From NCBI GenBank assembly GCA_964425215.1, contig CAYRLW010000008.1, positions 21,269 through 85,268 on the forward strand: 64,000 nucleotides of DNA, in the 5' to 3' direction. Below are positions 1 through 8,051 of this stretch, piece after piece. The notes beneath the pieces were generated by a model. That model ran no database searches and had not been told where the DNA came from. It worked only from the letters and a program-made list of their open reading frames with translations. The translations under genes were made by a program, and so were the position numbers. Numbering within the stretch: position 1 is the first letter of the stretch; each line of letters opens with the position of its first letter. Source of the stretch: CAYRLW01 sp964425215. GTDB lineage: Bacteria > Spirochaetota > Spirochaetia > Treponematales > Breznakiellaceae.

Positions 1-2
1 CG

Positions 3-611
3 GTCCGGTCCGCGGGGTCGGTAAAGGAAACCACGGCGATGGTGGAGGAAGTAAAAAAGAATATCGGCAAGGGGAACAACCTGGTAGAAGCGACGGCGAA
101 GCAGTTAAGCACCATCGTGACGGGGGTAAGTCAGGTGGCGAGCCTGGCGGAAGAGGTGGCGACGGCGAGCCGGGAGCAGAACCAGGGGTTAGAGCAGATC
201 AGCACGGGGCTGAACCAGATAGACCAGGTGACCCAGTCGAACACGGCCAGCGCGGAAGAGAGCGCCAGCGCGGCGGAGGAGCTGTCGAGCCAGGCCCAGC
301 AGTTAAAGGCCATGATCGGGAAGTTCAAACTGCGGGCGGGGGAAGGACACCTGAGCGAGGAACAGATGATGGCGGCCCTGCGGGCCGAAATGGCTCGAGG
401 CCGAACCCACCTGGGCGGCGGAGCTACCGGTGGGGCACAAGCCGCTGTTTCTCCCAAGGTACGGTCCCTCACGTTGCATAAGGAAGACGGCAAAACCGCT
501 ACCCCCCATTCCGCTTCGGCCCCGGCTCCCCACGCGGCCCCGGGGGCGAAACGTTTAGTGAATCCCGCGGACGTCATCAACCTGGATGACGACGACTTTG
601 GCAAGTTCTAA
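3..611 (+). CDS. Methyl-accepting chemotaxis protein, C-terminal part (5' end outside window)
   Basis: The frame is open from base 3 with no stop, so this is the last 202 codons of a gene that begins upstream. The translation is the Ala/Ser/Gln/Glu-rich coiled coil of an MCP signalling domain, with the typical run EEVATASREQNQGLEQI and a methylation-helix-like segment NTASAEESASAAEELSSQA. A low-complexity Ala/Pro-rich tail follows and the protein ends in an acidic stretch (NLDDDDFGKF) with no NWETF-type CheR tether. It signals to CheA/CheW. The cheW gene starts 12 bp downstream, so it is probably the proximal visible gene of the che operon. Confidence 0.93.
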   Translation, partial: VRSAGSVKETTAMVEEVKKNIGKGNNLVEATAKQLSTIVTGVSQVASLAEEVATASREQNQGLEQISTGLNQIDQVTQSNTASAEESASAAEELSSQAQQLKAMIGKFKLRAGEGHLSEEQMMAALRAEMARGRTHLGGGATGGAQAAVSPKVRSLTLHKEDGKTATPHSASAPAPHAAPGAKRLVNPADVINLDDDDFGKF

Positions 612-623
612 AGGGGGTTCCTT

Positions 624-1145
624 ATGGAAACTAAAAACAAGGGCGAGCTGATGGACGAAATGCTCGACGACGAGGAAGAGGATACCCAGGCGAATAAGTA
701 TCTATTCTTCCGGATCGACCGGGAGTCCTACGGCATAGGGATCCGGCATATTATCGAAATCGTGGAACTCCAGCGGATCTCCATGGTCCCCGATATGCCG
801 GCCTACGTTAAGGGGGTTATCAACCTGCGGGGAAAGGTAATCCCCGTGGTGGACCTGCGGCTCCGGTTTGGGATGAACGAACGGCCCTACGACGATAGGA
901 CCTGCATCGTGGTCAGCGAAATTGGGGGTGTCAGCCTGGGGTTCATCGTCGATACGGTGGAAGAGGTTCTGGAAATTCCGGAAAGCCAGGTAGAGCCGGC
1001 GCCCCGATTTAAAACCGTATCGGGACAGGATCGGTATATCCTTGGCATGGGAAAGGTCGGCGAGGCGGTCAAAATCCTTTTGGACGTGGAAAAACTGATA
1101 AAGGACGAGGATGTCCGACGGCTTTCCGAACAGGCCGCCGGATAG
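624..1145 (+). CDS. cheW: Chemotaxis coupling protein CheW
   Basis: 173 aa. After an acidic N-terminal extension of about 22 residues, a single CheW/SH3-like domain (about 25-165) follows, with the conserved segments YGIGIRHIIEIV and GVINLRGKVIPVVDLRLRF. It links receptors to the kinase CheA; no cheA lies in this window. The start is preceded by a purine-rich AAAGGGGG site. The length is usual for CheW and the gene is closely packed between the MCP and cheR. Confidence 0.96.
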   Translation: METKNKGELMDEMLDDEEEDTQANKYLFFRIDRESYGIGIRHIIEIVELQRISMVPDMPAYVKGVINLRGKVIPVVDLRLRFGMNERPYDDRTCIVVSEIGGVSLGFIVDTVEEVLEIPESQVEPAPRFKTVSGQDRYILGMGKVGEAVKILLDVEKLIKDEDVRRLSEQAAG

Positions 1146-1150
1146 GGACC

Positions 1151-1996
1151 ATGGACGATATCCTGCTGTCCCTGTCGGATGCCGAATTCTACGGTATCGT
1201 GGAATTGGTGTACCAGCGTTTTGGCATCCGCCTGACGGAGCAGAAGCGAAGCCTGGTGGTGGGCCGGCTTTCCAAGCGGGTTCGGCAGTTGGGCCTTCTT
1301 TCCTTCGCCGCGTATCTGGAGTACATCCGGCAGGACAGGAGTTCCCAGGAATTGGTGGAGTTTATCAACCGAATCTCCACCAACCATACGTTTTTTTATC
1401 GGGAGGGAGCCCACTTCGACTTTTTTATGGCCCAGGTGCTGGGGGACCTGCAGAGCCAGCTTGAACGGGATCCCCGGTATCCCCTGCGCCTTTGGAGCGC
1501 CGGGTGCGCCACCGGCGAGGAACCCTATACCCTGGCCATGGCGCTCCTGTATACCCTGGGCCCCCTGGCCAGCTCGGTGGACTGGGGAATTTTGGCCACC
1601 GACGTTTCCCGTAAGGCCCTGGAAGAGGCCATCGCGGGGGTGTACAACGAAGGCCGGCTAAAGGAACTGCCCGAGGCCTGGCGGAAACGGTTTTTAGAGC
1701 CCGCGGGAGGGGACCTGTGGGCCGTAAAGCCGGAGGTCAAGAAGGGTGTCCTCTTTAAACGGCTCAATTTGATGAACGAAAGCTACCCCTTTAAGGGGCA
1801 GTTTGACGTGATTTTTTGCCGAAATGTGATGATCTATTTTGACGTACCGGTTCGTAAAGCCCTGGTGGACCGGTTGTACCGGTATACCAAGGTGGGGGGC
1901 TACCTGTTTGTGGGCCATAGCGAATCCTTGCCCCGGGATACCTGTCCGTACCGGTATATCAGCCCGGCGATTTATAAAAAGGAAATCGAGGAATGA
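1151..1996 (+). CDS. cheR: Chemotaxis protein methyltransferase CheR
   Basis: 281 aa. It has an N-terminal helical CheR domain (about 5-75, including SLVVGRLSKRVRQ and NHTFFYRE) and a SAM-dependent methyltransferase domain with the SAM-binding motif SAGCATGEEPYTLAM at about 114-128 and CRNVMIYFD further on. It methylates receptor glutamates using S-adenosylmethionine. It starts 5 bp after cheW and its stop overlaps the start of the ParA-like gene, indicating translational coupling. Confidence 0.96.
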   Translation: MDDILLSLSDAEFYGIVELVYQRFGIRLTEQKRSLVVGRLSKRVRQLGLLSFAAYLEYIRQDRSSQELVEFINRISTNHTFFYREGAHFDFFMAQVLGDLQSQLERDPRYPLRLWSAGCATGEEPYTLAMALLYTLGPLASSVDWGILATDVSRKALEEAIAGVYNEGRLKELPEAWRKRFLEPAGGDLWAVKPEVKKGVLFKRLNLMNESYPFKGQFDVIFCRNVMIYFDVPVRKALVDRLYRYTKVGGYLFVGHSESLPRDTCPYRYISPAIYKKEIEE

Positions 1997-2886
1997 GTTT
2001 AAAAGAACGGGGTGTGACGGTTATAGCGGTGGCCAACCAGAAGGGCGGGGTAGGAAAAACGGCCACCGTAGCGGCCCTGGCCACGGGACTTGCCCGATGG
2101 GGGGAGCGGGTCTTGATGATCGACGGGGACCCCCAGGGGAACCTGTCCCTCCATTTTGGCGCGGTGGGCCAGGAACGGGATCTGGGCTACCTTTTGGAAG
2201 CCCTTTCCCCGGGGTCTCAGGATGCTCCCAGTCACCAGGACCCGTCCCAGCCGCGGGAGCAATCCCAGCCGCGGGAACCGTCCCAGCCGCGGGAGCAGTC
2301 AAAGTCCCAGGACCAGCCCCGGTCAAAAGCGGCCCTGGAGGGGTGCATCAAAAGGCGGGTCAAACAGAATTTGGACCTGCTACCCATGACCCGGCGGCAC
2401 CTGCGGACCGAACTGGGGGACCGGCGGATCGATGGGGGAGCAAGCGCCCTGGGTGCCTGGATCCAGAAGCTTCGGGGTTCCTACGATTGGATCCTCATCG
2501 ATACGTCCCCCTCCAACGGATCCTTGGAGCGGGTGTTGATTTCCGCCGCCCAGGGGGTTTTGGTTCCCCTGGAGTTTCAGCTTTTTTCCGTTTCGGGTCT
2601 GGAATCCCTGCTGGCGGACCTGCGGGATTATGGACAGCGCGTAGGCCGGGATATCCAGCCGGAGGCTTTAATTTTTACCAAGGCCGAAAACGGTCTTGCC
2701 CGGGTTACGGAGTATAGAAAAATTTTTGTATCCTTCCGGATACCGATTTTTGAGGTCTGTAAATCCGAATACGTCAACAGGACCTTTGAACGGGGAAAAA
2801 CGATATGGGAAGTGGGACCCACCAGCTACGTGGCCCAGGACTACGAACGGATTATAAAGAAATTATTTTTGGGGATAGGGGAATGA
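1993..2886 (+). CDS. ParA/MinD-family ATPase in the chemotaxis operon
   Basis: 297 aa. It carries a deviant Walker A motif KGGVGKT (residues 17-23), the Walker A' segment MIDGDPQGNLSL and IDTSPSN typical of ParA/Soj ATPases. Between about residues 75 and 115 there is a Ser/Gln/Pro-rich insertion made of three in-frame 18-bp repeats (2245-2298), unusual for the family. Position between cheR and cheB suggests a role like the ParC/PpfA-type ATPases that place chemoreceptor arrays; that is inference. The start overlaps the cheR stop by 4 nt, and its stop overlaps the next start (ATGA). Chromosome partitioning is less likely: no parB is nearby. Confidence 0.85.
   Translation: MSLKERGVTVIAVANQKGGVGKTATVAALATGLARWGERVLMIDGDPQGNLSLHFGAVGQERDLGYLLEALSPGSQDAPSHQDPSQPREQSQPREPSQPREQSKSQDQPRSKAALEGCIKRRVKQNLDLLPMTRRHLRTELGDRRIDGGASALGAWIQKLRGSYDWILIDTSPSNGSLERVLISAAQGVLVPLEFQLFSVSGLESLLADLRDYGQRVGRDIQPEALIFTKAENGLARVTEYRKIFVSFRIPIFEVCKSEYVNRTFERGKTIWEVGPTSYVAQDYERIIKKLFLGIGE
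2245..2298 (+). repeat. Three 18-bp in-frame tandem repeats in the ParA-like gene
   Basis: Three consecutive 18-bp units beginning TCCCAGCCGCGGGA encode a hexapeptide repeat of the form SQPRE(Q/P). The unit contains a CCGCGG palindrome and shares the core AGCCGCGGGA with the intergenic array at 30821-30946. Confidence 0.9.
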
Positions 2887-3428
2887 AAGAGGGTGTAAAA
2901 AATGTACGGGATCGACTGACGGCCCAAACGGAGCGGCGCTTTACCCAAGCAAGCGGTTCCTACTCCATTTCCAGCGCCGCCCGGGTAAAAATACTAAAAA
3001 AGTTTTTGGGTTCCTGGGCAGTCCGGGAGCACCTGGAGGGGGGGGAAAGCTACGGGGAACGCTTTGTGGCCCGAATCGTAAAGGACTCCCCCGTAGAGGG
3101 TTTAACGTACCTATCGGATTACGATTTTCAAGATACGCTCTGCGTAAAACACGTGGAAATCGCGGGCATCCTACGCTCAGAGGAAGGCCCCCTGGAGTAC
3201 CGCTATAAAATGGTAGTAGCCCTGGTTTGGGACATCGCCGGTCCTGAACAGCTGGTCCTGCGGCCCCGTTTGGGATACCAGTACACCACCCTGGGCGGAG
3301 ACGTGGTGGCCTTTAAGGAGCTGGAGGAAAGCAAGGGCCAGAGTGTTTTTACCACGTTTAAATTCCAGGAAGATTCTCTTATTTTAGAAGAGGGCGACGA
3401 TTATAAACGGTTGGAGCGGATGGTATGA
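2883..3428 (+). CDS. Unknown protein in the chemotaxis operon
   Basis: 181 aa; I do not recognise a family. The start at 2883 is chosen because it overlaps the ParA-like stop as ATGA; an upstream in-frame start would overlap that gene by 82 nt. The protein is soluble-looking, without signal peptide or membrane segment, with a basic N-terminal part (RVKILKKFLGSW) and an acidic C-terminus (LEEGDDYKRLERMV). It overlaps cheB by 4 nt. Being fixed between a ParA-like ATPase and cheB, it could be the partner or adaptor of the ATPase, but no sequence feature proves this. Confidence 0.8.
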   Translation: MKEGVKNVRDRLTAQTERRFTQASGSYSISSAARVKILKKFLGSWAVREHLEGGESYGERFVARIVKDSPVEGLTYLSDYDFQDTLCVKHVEIAGILRSEEGPLEYRYKMVVALVWDIAGPEQLVLRPRLGYQYTTLGGDVVAFKELEESKGQSVFTTFKFQEDSLILEEGDDYKRLERMV

Positions 3429-4525
3429 GCGACCAGGGGGATACCAGGGTTGACGAACGGGAAGGGAGCGAAACCAAACGGATCCGCGTCCTTATCGTGG
3501 ACGATTCGGCGGTAGCCCGGGATCTTTTGGACCGGGGCCTAAGCCGGGACCCCCGTATCGAAGTGGTCGGCAAGGCTTCGGACGCCTACGCCGCCCGGGA
3601 TAAAATCGTCTTTCTTAAGCCCGACGTGATGACCCTGGACGTGGAAATGCCGAAGATGGACGGGATCGAGTTCCTTCGGCGTCTGATGCCCCAGTTTCCT
3701 ATTCCCACGGTGGTGGTTTCCGCGGTTACCACCGAAGGTTCCCGCCGGGCTTTGGAGGCCCTGGACGCGGGGGCTCTGGAGGTGGTGGGCAAACCTAGCG
3801 CCCTGGGCGCCACCGCCCTGGGGGAAATGATCGCCGATTTGACGGAAAAGGTAATTTCCGCCGCCCGGGCGGATATGTCCAAGCTTAACATTCGGCCCCG
3901 TTCTCCCAAAACGGAAAAAAAGATACATTTTCCCAAAACGGCGGGATCCCAGGGGCGGCGGCTTATCGCCATCGGCGCCTCCACCGGGGGTACCGTAGCC
4001 TTGCATAAAATTATCGAAGCCCTGCCGGATAACCTGCCCCCGGTGGTAATCGTTCAGCACATGCCCCCGGTGTTTACCCGCATGTTCGCCGATTCACTGG
4101 ACCGGACGTCGGCCCCCCACGTGGTGGAGGCGGAGGACGGGATGGCCCTTGGTCCCGGAATGGTGGCCGTAGCCCCGGGGGATCGGCACCTGACCCTTCG
4201 CTTTACCCAGGGTTCCTACGTGGCCCGGCTTTCCGACGAGGCCAAGGTAAGCGGACACCGGCCCTCGGTGGACGTGCTGTTCCATTCCGTAGCCCAGGAG
4301 GCGGGCCGCGATGGCCTGGGGGTCCTGTTAACCGGTATGGGCCGCGACGGGGCCGACGGCCTTTTGGATCTTCGTAAACGCGGAGGCCACTGCATAGCCC
4401 AGGACGAGGCCAGTTCGGTGGTTTGGGGCATGCCCCGGGAGGCCTGGCTTCTAGGGGCCGCCGAACGGCTTGTTCCCCTGGACCGCATGGCCCAGGAAAT
4501 CGTAAGTCTGGTGGGTAAGGAGTAG
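3425..4525 (+). CDS. cheB: Protein-glutamate methylesterase CheB
   Basis: 366 aa. Receiver domain at about 20-140 with the acidic pair in VLIVDDSAVARD and the phosphorylated Asp at residue 72 (LDVEMPKMDG). A linker leads to the methylesterase/deamidase domain from about 175, with the nucleophile segment IGASTGGTVAL, the histidine segment VVIVQHMPP and LLTGMGRDGADG near the end. It removes methyl groups from receptors, opposing CheR. Start overlaps the unknown gene by 4 nt, and cheD follows after 2 bp. Confidence 0.96.
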   Translation: MSDQGDTRVDEREGSETKRIRVLIVDDSAVARDLLDRGLSRDPRIEVVGKASDAYAARDKIVFLKPDVMTLDVEMPKMDGIEFLRRLMPQFPIPTVVVSAVTTEGSRRALEALDAGALEVVGKPSALGATALGEMIADLTEKVISAARADMSKLNIRPRSPKTEKKIHFPKTAGSQGRRLIAIGASTGGTVALHKIIEALPDNLPPVVIVQHMPPVFTRMFADSLDRTSAPHVVEAEDGMALGPGMVAVAPGDRHLTLRFTQGSYVARLSDEAKVSGHRPSVDVLFHSVAQEAGRDGLGVLLTGMGRDGADGLLDLRKRGGHCIAQDEASSVVWGMPREAWLLGAAERLVPLDRMAQEIVSLVGKE

Positions 4526-4527
4526 CC

Positions 4528-5007
4528 ATGGCGGTGCTAACCGTGGGGATAGGCGAATGGGCCGTTTCTAAAAACCCCGAGGATGTGATAAAAACCTACG
4601 CCCTGGGATCCTGCGTGGCGGTGATAATTTACGACGTTAAAACCCGACTTGGGGGCCTTATCCACGTGGCCCTTCCAGAATCGAGCGTGGACGTCGAAAG
4701 GGCAAAAAATCAGCCGGGGTACTTTGCCGATACGGGACTTCCGCTTATGATAGAGGAGATGAAAAAGCTGGGGGCCAGTCGGGCCGGGGTGTGGGTAAAA
4801 CTTGCGGGGGGAGCCTCGGTAATGGATTCCAGCGGTTTTTTTGATATCGGCAAACGAAACCTCCTGGCCGTAAAGCGGGTCCTGTGGAAAAGTTCCCTGG
4901 GGCCCCTGGCGGAGGATACGGGGGGAAATAGTAGCCGGACCGTGGCATTTTCAATTGCCGATGGGGTGGTTACCCTTTCTTCGGGCCCCAAAAAATGGGA
5001 ACTATAG
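4528..5007 (+). CDS. cheD: Chemoreceptor glutamine deamidase CheD
   Basis: 159 aa, the usual family size. Conserved features are the catalytic Cys29 in ALGSCVAV, His46 in GLIHVALP, KLAGGASV and the IGKRNLLAVK signature. CheD deamidates receptor glutamines, and in organisms with CheC it forms a feedback pair with it; both a CheX-like gene (5408) and a CheC-like gene (7116) are nearby. Follows cheB after 2 bp. Confidence 0.95.
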   Translation: MAVLTVGIGEWAVSKNPEDVIKTYALGSCVAVIIYDVKTRLGGLIHVALPESSVDVERAKNQPGYFADTGLPLMIEEMKKLGASRAGVWVKLAGGASVMDSSGFFDIGKRNLLAVKRVLWKSSLGPLAEDTGGNSSRTVAFSIADGVVTLSSGPKKWEL

Positions 5008-5018
5008 GAGCGAAAGCC

Positions 5019-5411
5019 ATGAACGAGTATCATCAGGTGCTTATCGTCGACGATTCGGAGACCTCGCGCATGATCATCCAGCGGTGCCTAGAGATGGCGG
5101 GAGTGCGGTCGGCCACGTTTTACCACGCCGAAAACGGACTGGATGCCCTGGCCCAGTTGCGGGATAGTCAGGACCGGAAAGAGCCCATGGAGCTGATCGT
5201 CACGGATCTGAACATGCCTAAAATGGACGGCCGAGCCTTTGTCCGGATCGTCAAAGGGAGTCCCCAATTTTCCAAGGTAACGCTTATCGTCGTATCTTCC
5301 ATCGCCGACGGGGACGCGGAGGCGGAACTCCGTTCCCTGGGGGCCGCCGCGGTGGTAAAAAAGCCCGTGTCGCCGGCAAAGCTGGTTTCCGTACTGGGAG
5401 GTGAACTATGA
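5019..5411 (+). CDS. cheY: Chemotaxis response regulator CheY
   Basis: 130 aa, a stand-alone receiver domain. DD pair at 11-12 (LIVDDSET), phosphoacceptor Asp63 (IVTDLNMPKMDG), and the Lys in VVKKPVSPAK. The start at 5019 is chosen over an upstream in-frame codon at 4995 because it has a GGAG site 9 nt away and does not overlap cheD. It carries the phosphoryl signal from CheA to the flagellar switch. Its stop overlaps the next gene by 4 nt. Confidence 0.94.
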   Translation: MNEYHQVLIVDDSETSRMIIQRCLEMAGVRSATFYHAENGLDALAQLRDSQDRKEPMELIVTDLNMPKMDGRAFVRIVKGSPQFSKVTLIVVSSIADGDAEAELRSLGAAAVVKKPVSPAKLVSVLGGEL

Positions 5412-5977
5412 GCGAAATAACCCTGGACGTCCACAAAGCCCAGGCGGCCCTGCAGGAGGCGGCGACATCCGTGTTCGCCGAAATGACCTTTATGGACGCC
5501 CTGGTCCCTCCGCCCAAGGCCGAAAAACAGGGGCTTCCCACGGGAAGGGAGGGGGCGCCGGTGCACTCTGGGGGAAACAGCGAGCCGAACGAAGGGTCCG
5601 CCGAGGGTCTTCACGCGGCCCTGGACGTGCTAAAACCCCTCAGTTGCCGCATGGAGATCCTTCTTAGCCGTCCTCTGGCGGATAGAATAGCGGATATTCT
5701 GTACGGGGAGTCGGAGATAGAATTTAACGACGACCACGGTGAAACTCCTGGGCGCGCTAACCGGAACCGGGACGATTCGATATTGGAAATTTTAAACGTA
5801 CTGGCGGGAAATTTTTTAAGCAACTACTTTGGCGCTGGAACGCCCTTTAAGCTGGAACTTCCCTTTTTTGTGTTTGGGGAAGCCGACGTGACCGGGCCTA
5901 TTCTTAGCCGCGTGGAGCTGGACGTGGAGGGCTTCCCTGCGGAGGTTCTGCTTCGGTCCATTCGATATCGGTACTAA
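5408..5977 (+). CDS. CheX/CheC-like phosphatase or flagellar-switch-related protein
   Basis: 189 aa. The C-terminal two thirds (about 70-189) resemble the CheC/CheX/FliY fold, with ILEILNVLAGNFLSNYFG matching the E..N helix of CheX-type CheY-P phosphatases. The N-terminal part (about 35-65) is low complexity (Gly, Pro, Glu). As last gene of the che operon right after cheY, a CheY-P phosphatase role is likely. Its last 74 nt overlap the 3' end of the opposite-strand histidine kinase gene, so the two run tail to tail with shared sequence. Confidence 0.8.
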   Translation: MSEITLDVHKAQAALQEAATSVFAEMTFMDALVPPPKAEKQGLPTGREGAPVHSGGNSEPNEGSAEGLHAALDVLKPLSCRMEILLSRPLADRIADILYGESEIEFNDDHGETPGRANRNRDDSILEILNVLAGNFLSNYFGAGTPFKLELPFFVFGEADVTGPILSRVELDVEGFPAEVLLRSIRYRY

Positions 5978-7004
5978 AGGTAAGGCTGATCACCGCACCC
6001 CCGTGGTTATAGCGCCGAACCTGGGCTCCCAGCTCTTCCGCCAGGGTTTCGATGAGCCGGAGCCCCAAAGAATCGGCTGTATGGGGGGAACGGGGCTCAG
6101 GAAAGCCCGGACCGTCGTCGGCGATAGAAAGCATAAGGCTCCGTGTTCCGTTTCCCGTCTCCACGTGTCCCCAGCGGATCGTTACGACCCCCGAGTTCCG
6201 GGAGCCTATGCCGTACTTTACCGCGTTGGTTAGGGCTTCCACGGTGATTAATCCCAGGTACAGGGCTTCCTTGCTCCGTACGGCAATGCTTTCCAGCTCG
6301 TAGCGGAGTTCCGAAGCGCAGTTGGGCCGCCGCATGGTGGCGAACAGCTCCTCTGTCACGTTCCGCAGGTACAGGTCCACGGGAATCCGGTCCGCCCGGT
6401 CGCTCCGGTATAGGGCTTCGTGGAGGGCCGAAAAGGATCGGATGCGGCCGTCTAAATCGTCCAGGCCGTGGAGAAATGCCGGATCGTCGGTGGTAGCCCT
6501 CTGCAGTTCGATAAAACTAAGGATCATATTCAGGTTGTTTTTGATCCGGTGGTTCAATTCCCGCATCAAGAAATCCTTTTCCTTAAGGGCCCCTTGCAGA
6601 TCCCTCTCCTTTATCCTGGCCGTTTGGATCCGCTGGGAAAGCTCGGTCCGGTCCTCCACGGAAAAAATAAGGGATGTTTCATCGGGGGATGGGGAATAAA
6701 AGGTCACGGTAACGTGCTGGATCCGCTGGTTTTCTCCGACCCGGCGGTGGGGGAAAAAGGAGCCGTGGAGCTGGTGGGAAAAAATAAGGGGCGTACGGGT
6801 CTTTAACAGCAGATCCAAACGGCTTTGGTAGGTCTTTTCCCGTAAATGGGGGAACCGGTCCAGTAAAGATTCCCCGATCATCTCGTGGCGTCCCCACCCG
6901 GTCCACAGTTCCAAGCTGGTATTCCAAAAGATAACCCTAAAATTCAAATCCGTAATCCCCACGCCAATGGGCAGGTGGTCGAAAACGGAAAAATGATCCC
7001 TCAT
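5904..7004 (-). CDS. PAS-domain sensor histidine kinase (HisKA_2 type)
   Basis: At least 366 aa. PAS domain at about 5-115 (FDHLPIGVGITDLNFRVIFWN), a short linker, then the HisKA_2 phosphoacceptor helix with MRELNHRIKNNLNMILSFI (His followed by RIKNNL) and an ATPase domain with N-box EALTNAVKYG and G-box ADDGPGFP. No membrane segment: a cytoplasmic sensor. The codon at 7004 is the first Met after the assembly gap, 12 bp away; the frame is open into the gap, so the true start could lie there. Sits downstream of a CheC-like phosphatase and a response regulator on the same strand. Its 3' end overlaps the CheX-like gene. Confidence 0.85.
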   Translation of the reverse strand: MRDHFSVFDHLPIGVGITDLNFRVIFWNTSLELWTGWGRHEMIGESLLDRFPHLREKTYQSRLDLLLKTRTPLIFSHQLHGSFFPHRRVGENQRIQHVTVTFYSPSPDETSLIFSVEDRTELSQRIQTARIKERDLQGALKEKDFLMRELNHRIKNNLNMILSFIELQRATTDDPAFLHGLDDLDGRIRSFSALHEALYRSDRADRIPVDLYLRNVTEELFATMRRPNCASELRYELESIAVRSKEALYLGLITVEALTNAVKYGIGSRNSGVVTIRWGHVETGNGTRSLMLSIADDGPGFPEPRSPHTADSLGLRLIETLAEELGAQVRRYNHGGAVISLTFSTDIEWTEAEPPQGSPPRPAPRG

Positions 7005-7015
7005 GGAACTAACCC

Positions 7016-7115
7016 NNNNNNNNNNNNNNNNNNNNNNNNNNNNNNNNNNNNNNNNNNNNNNNNNNNNNNNNNNNNNNNNNNNNNNNNNNNNNNNNNNNNN
7101 NNNNNNNNNNNNNNN
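7016..7115. other. Assembly gap (100 N)
   Basis: Exactly 100 undetermined bases, the conventional length for a gap of unknown size. It removes the 3' part of the CheC-like gene and possibly the start of the histidine kinase. Confidence 0.99.
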
Positions 7116-7501
7116 ACGGCGTTGATAACGATGTTCCCCACTTCGCAGAGGGTTCCCGACCGGATAGAATCCAGCCCCTCTTCCTGGATGTTTTCCTGCC
7201 CGATGATGCAATCCACCAACTTTCCCGCGTCGTGGGTTTTAAATACCAGCTCCACCGCCCCGGTCATGGAACCCCGGTATTCCATTTCCACCGCCGAAAG
7301 AACCGAATCGGGACTTTCCGCTAAAACGGGGGACAGCTCCTTTTGATCGATAAACCGGATCGTGGGGGCCGAAAGGGCTATGTGGGAGTTGAGCATTTGG
7401 TTCAACACTTCCCCCGCCTTTCCCATACCCAAATTGACGAACTCCGCCAGGGCGTCGATAAACTGTTTTTCCAGGAAAACCGCTTCCGTATGGATCTTCA
7501 A
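7116..7501 (-). CDS. CheC-like CheY-P phosphatase, 3' end lost in gap
   Basis: 128 codons remain before the gap. The sequence has CheC-family features: an N-terminal helix with ALAEFVNLGMGKAGEVLNQM and a later ETGN-type helix LCEVGNIVINA directly at the gap edge. Such proteins dephosphorylate CheY-P. Its start overlaps the stop of the upstream response regulator by 4 nt (ATGA), so the pair is translated together. A full CheC of about 200 aa would need roughly 200 nt more, which suggests the true gap is longer than 100 bp. Confidence 0.78.
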
Positions 7502-7866
7502 TTTCCCCGGCCCTCCGGGATAAGGCCTTCGATGGTTTCGATCAGTTCACCCTGTTTGGGAGGTTTATGGATCACCGCCCGGGCTCCGGCGGCTAGAATC
7601 CGGTTGCGGGTAGAATCCTGAATATCCGCCGAAAGAATGATAATAGGAATGGCGGGATAGTGTTCCCGCAGGGCCTTTAGGGTCTGGTATCCATCCATAT
7701 CGGGCATCAGGAGGTCCAATAAAATAACGTCCGCTACCCCTTGGGCAAGGATGGTCAGGGCGTTTTTTCCGCTATCCGCCTGGATTATTTCGTAACGGTC
7801 CCCCAAAAGCCGAGCCACGATGGCCCGGGCGGTAAAGGAATCGTCGATTACTAAAATTTTCCGCAT
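7498..7866 (-). CDS. Single-domain response regulator (CheY-like)
   Basis: 122 aa receiver: LVIDDSFTAR with DD at 8-9, phosphoacceptor Asp51 in ILLDLLMPDMDGYQ, Thr/Ser region IIILSAD and the Lys in VIHKPPKQ. No output domain. First gene of a - strand group (regulator, CheC-like phosphatase, PAS kinase). A near-consensus promoter ends 6 nt before the ATG, so the mRNA is probably leaderless (see 7873-7901). Confidence 0.93.
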   Translation of the reverse strand: MRKILVIDDSFTARAIVARLLGDRYEIIQADSGKNALTILAQGVADVILLDLLMPDMDGYQTLKALREHYPAIPIIILSADIQDSTRNRILAAGARAVIHKPPKQGELIETIEGLIPEGRGN

Positions 7867-7872
7867 ATTGAA

Positions 7873-7901
7873 ATTATAGTACTAGGTTAGACTTTAGTCA
7901 A
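7873..7901 (-). promoter_or_regulatory. Sigma-70-like promoter for leaderless response regulator mRNA
   Basis: Reading on -, TTGACT (7901-7896), 17-bp spacer, TATAAT (7878-7873), then only 6 nt to the ATG at 7866. Transcription would start at or next to the A of ATG, and no Shine-Dalgarno site fits in between. Confidence 0.8.
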
Positions 7902-7905
7902 AGGA

Positions 7906-7940
7906 GGGGCCGGCGAAGTTCCGTAGCCTTCGCTGGCCCC
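7906..7940. terminator. GC-rich stem-loop between HAD gene and response regulator
   Basis: Inverted repeat GGGGCCGGCGAAG / CTTCGCTGGCCCC with one mismatch and a short loop. It lies downstream of the HAD gene; on - only a weak T-rich run (CCTTTGACT) follows, so termination is plausible but not clear-cut. Confidence 0.5.
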
Positions 7941-8017
7941 TTGGCGGTATTTTCGCACCAAACCCCCATGGTCCCAGGGTACCTTTTTCCGCAAAAGTAC
8001 CGCCTTACGGCTAAAGT

Positions 8018-8051
8018 CGCTTTTGCAAACCCCCATGGGTTTACAAAAGCG
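8018..8051. terminator. Stem-loop directly after the HAD gene stop
   Basis: Inverted repeat CGCTTTTGCAAACCC / GGGTTTACAAAAGCG with a CCAT loop, starting next to the stop codon of the HAD gene at 8052. Probably a transcript end or mRNA-stabilising hairpin; there is no clean U tract. Confidence 0.55.
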
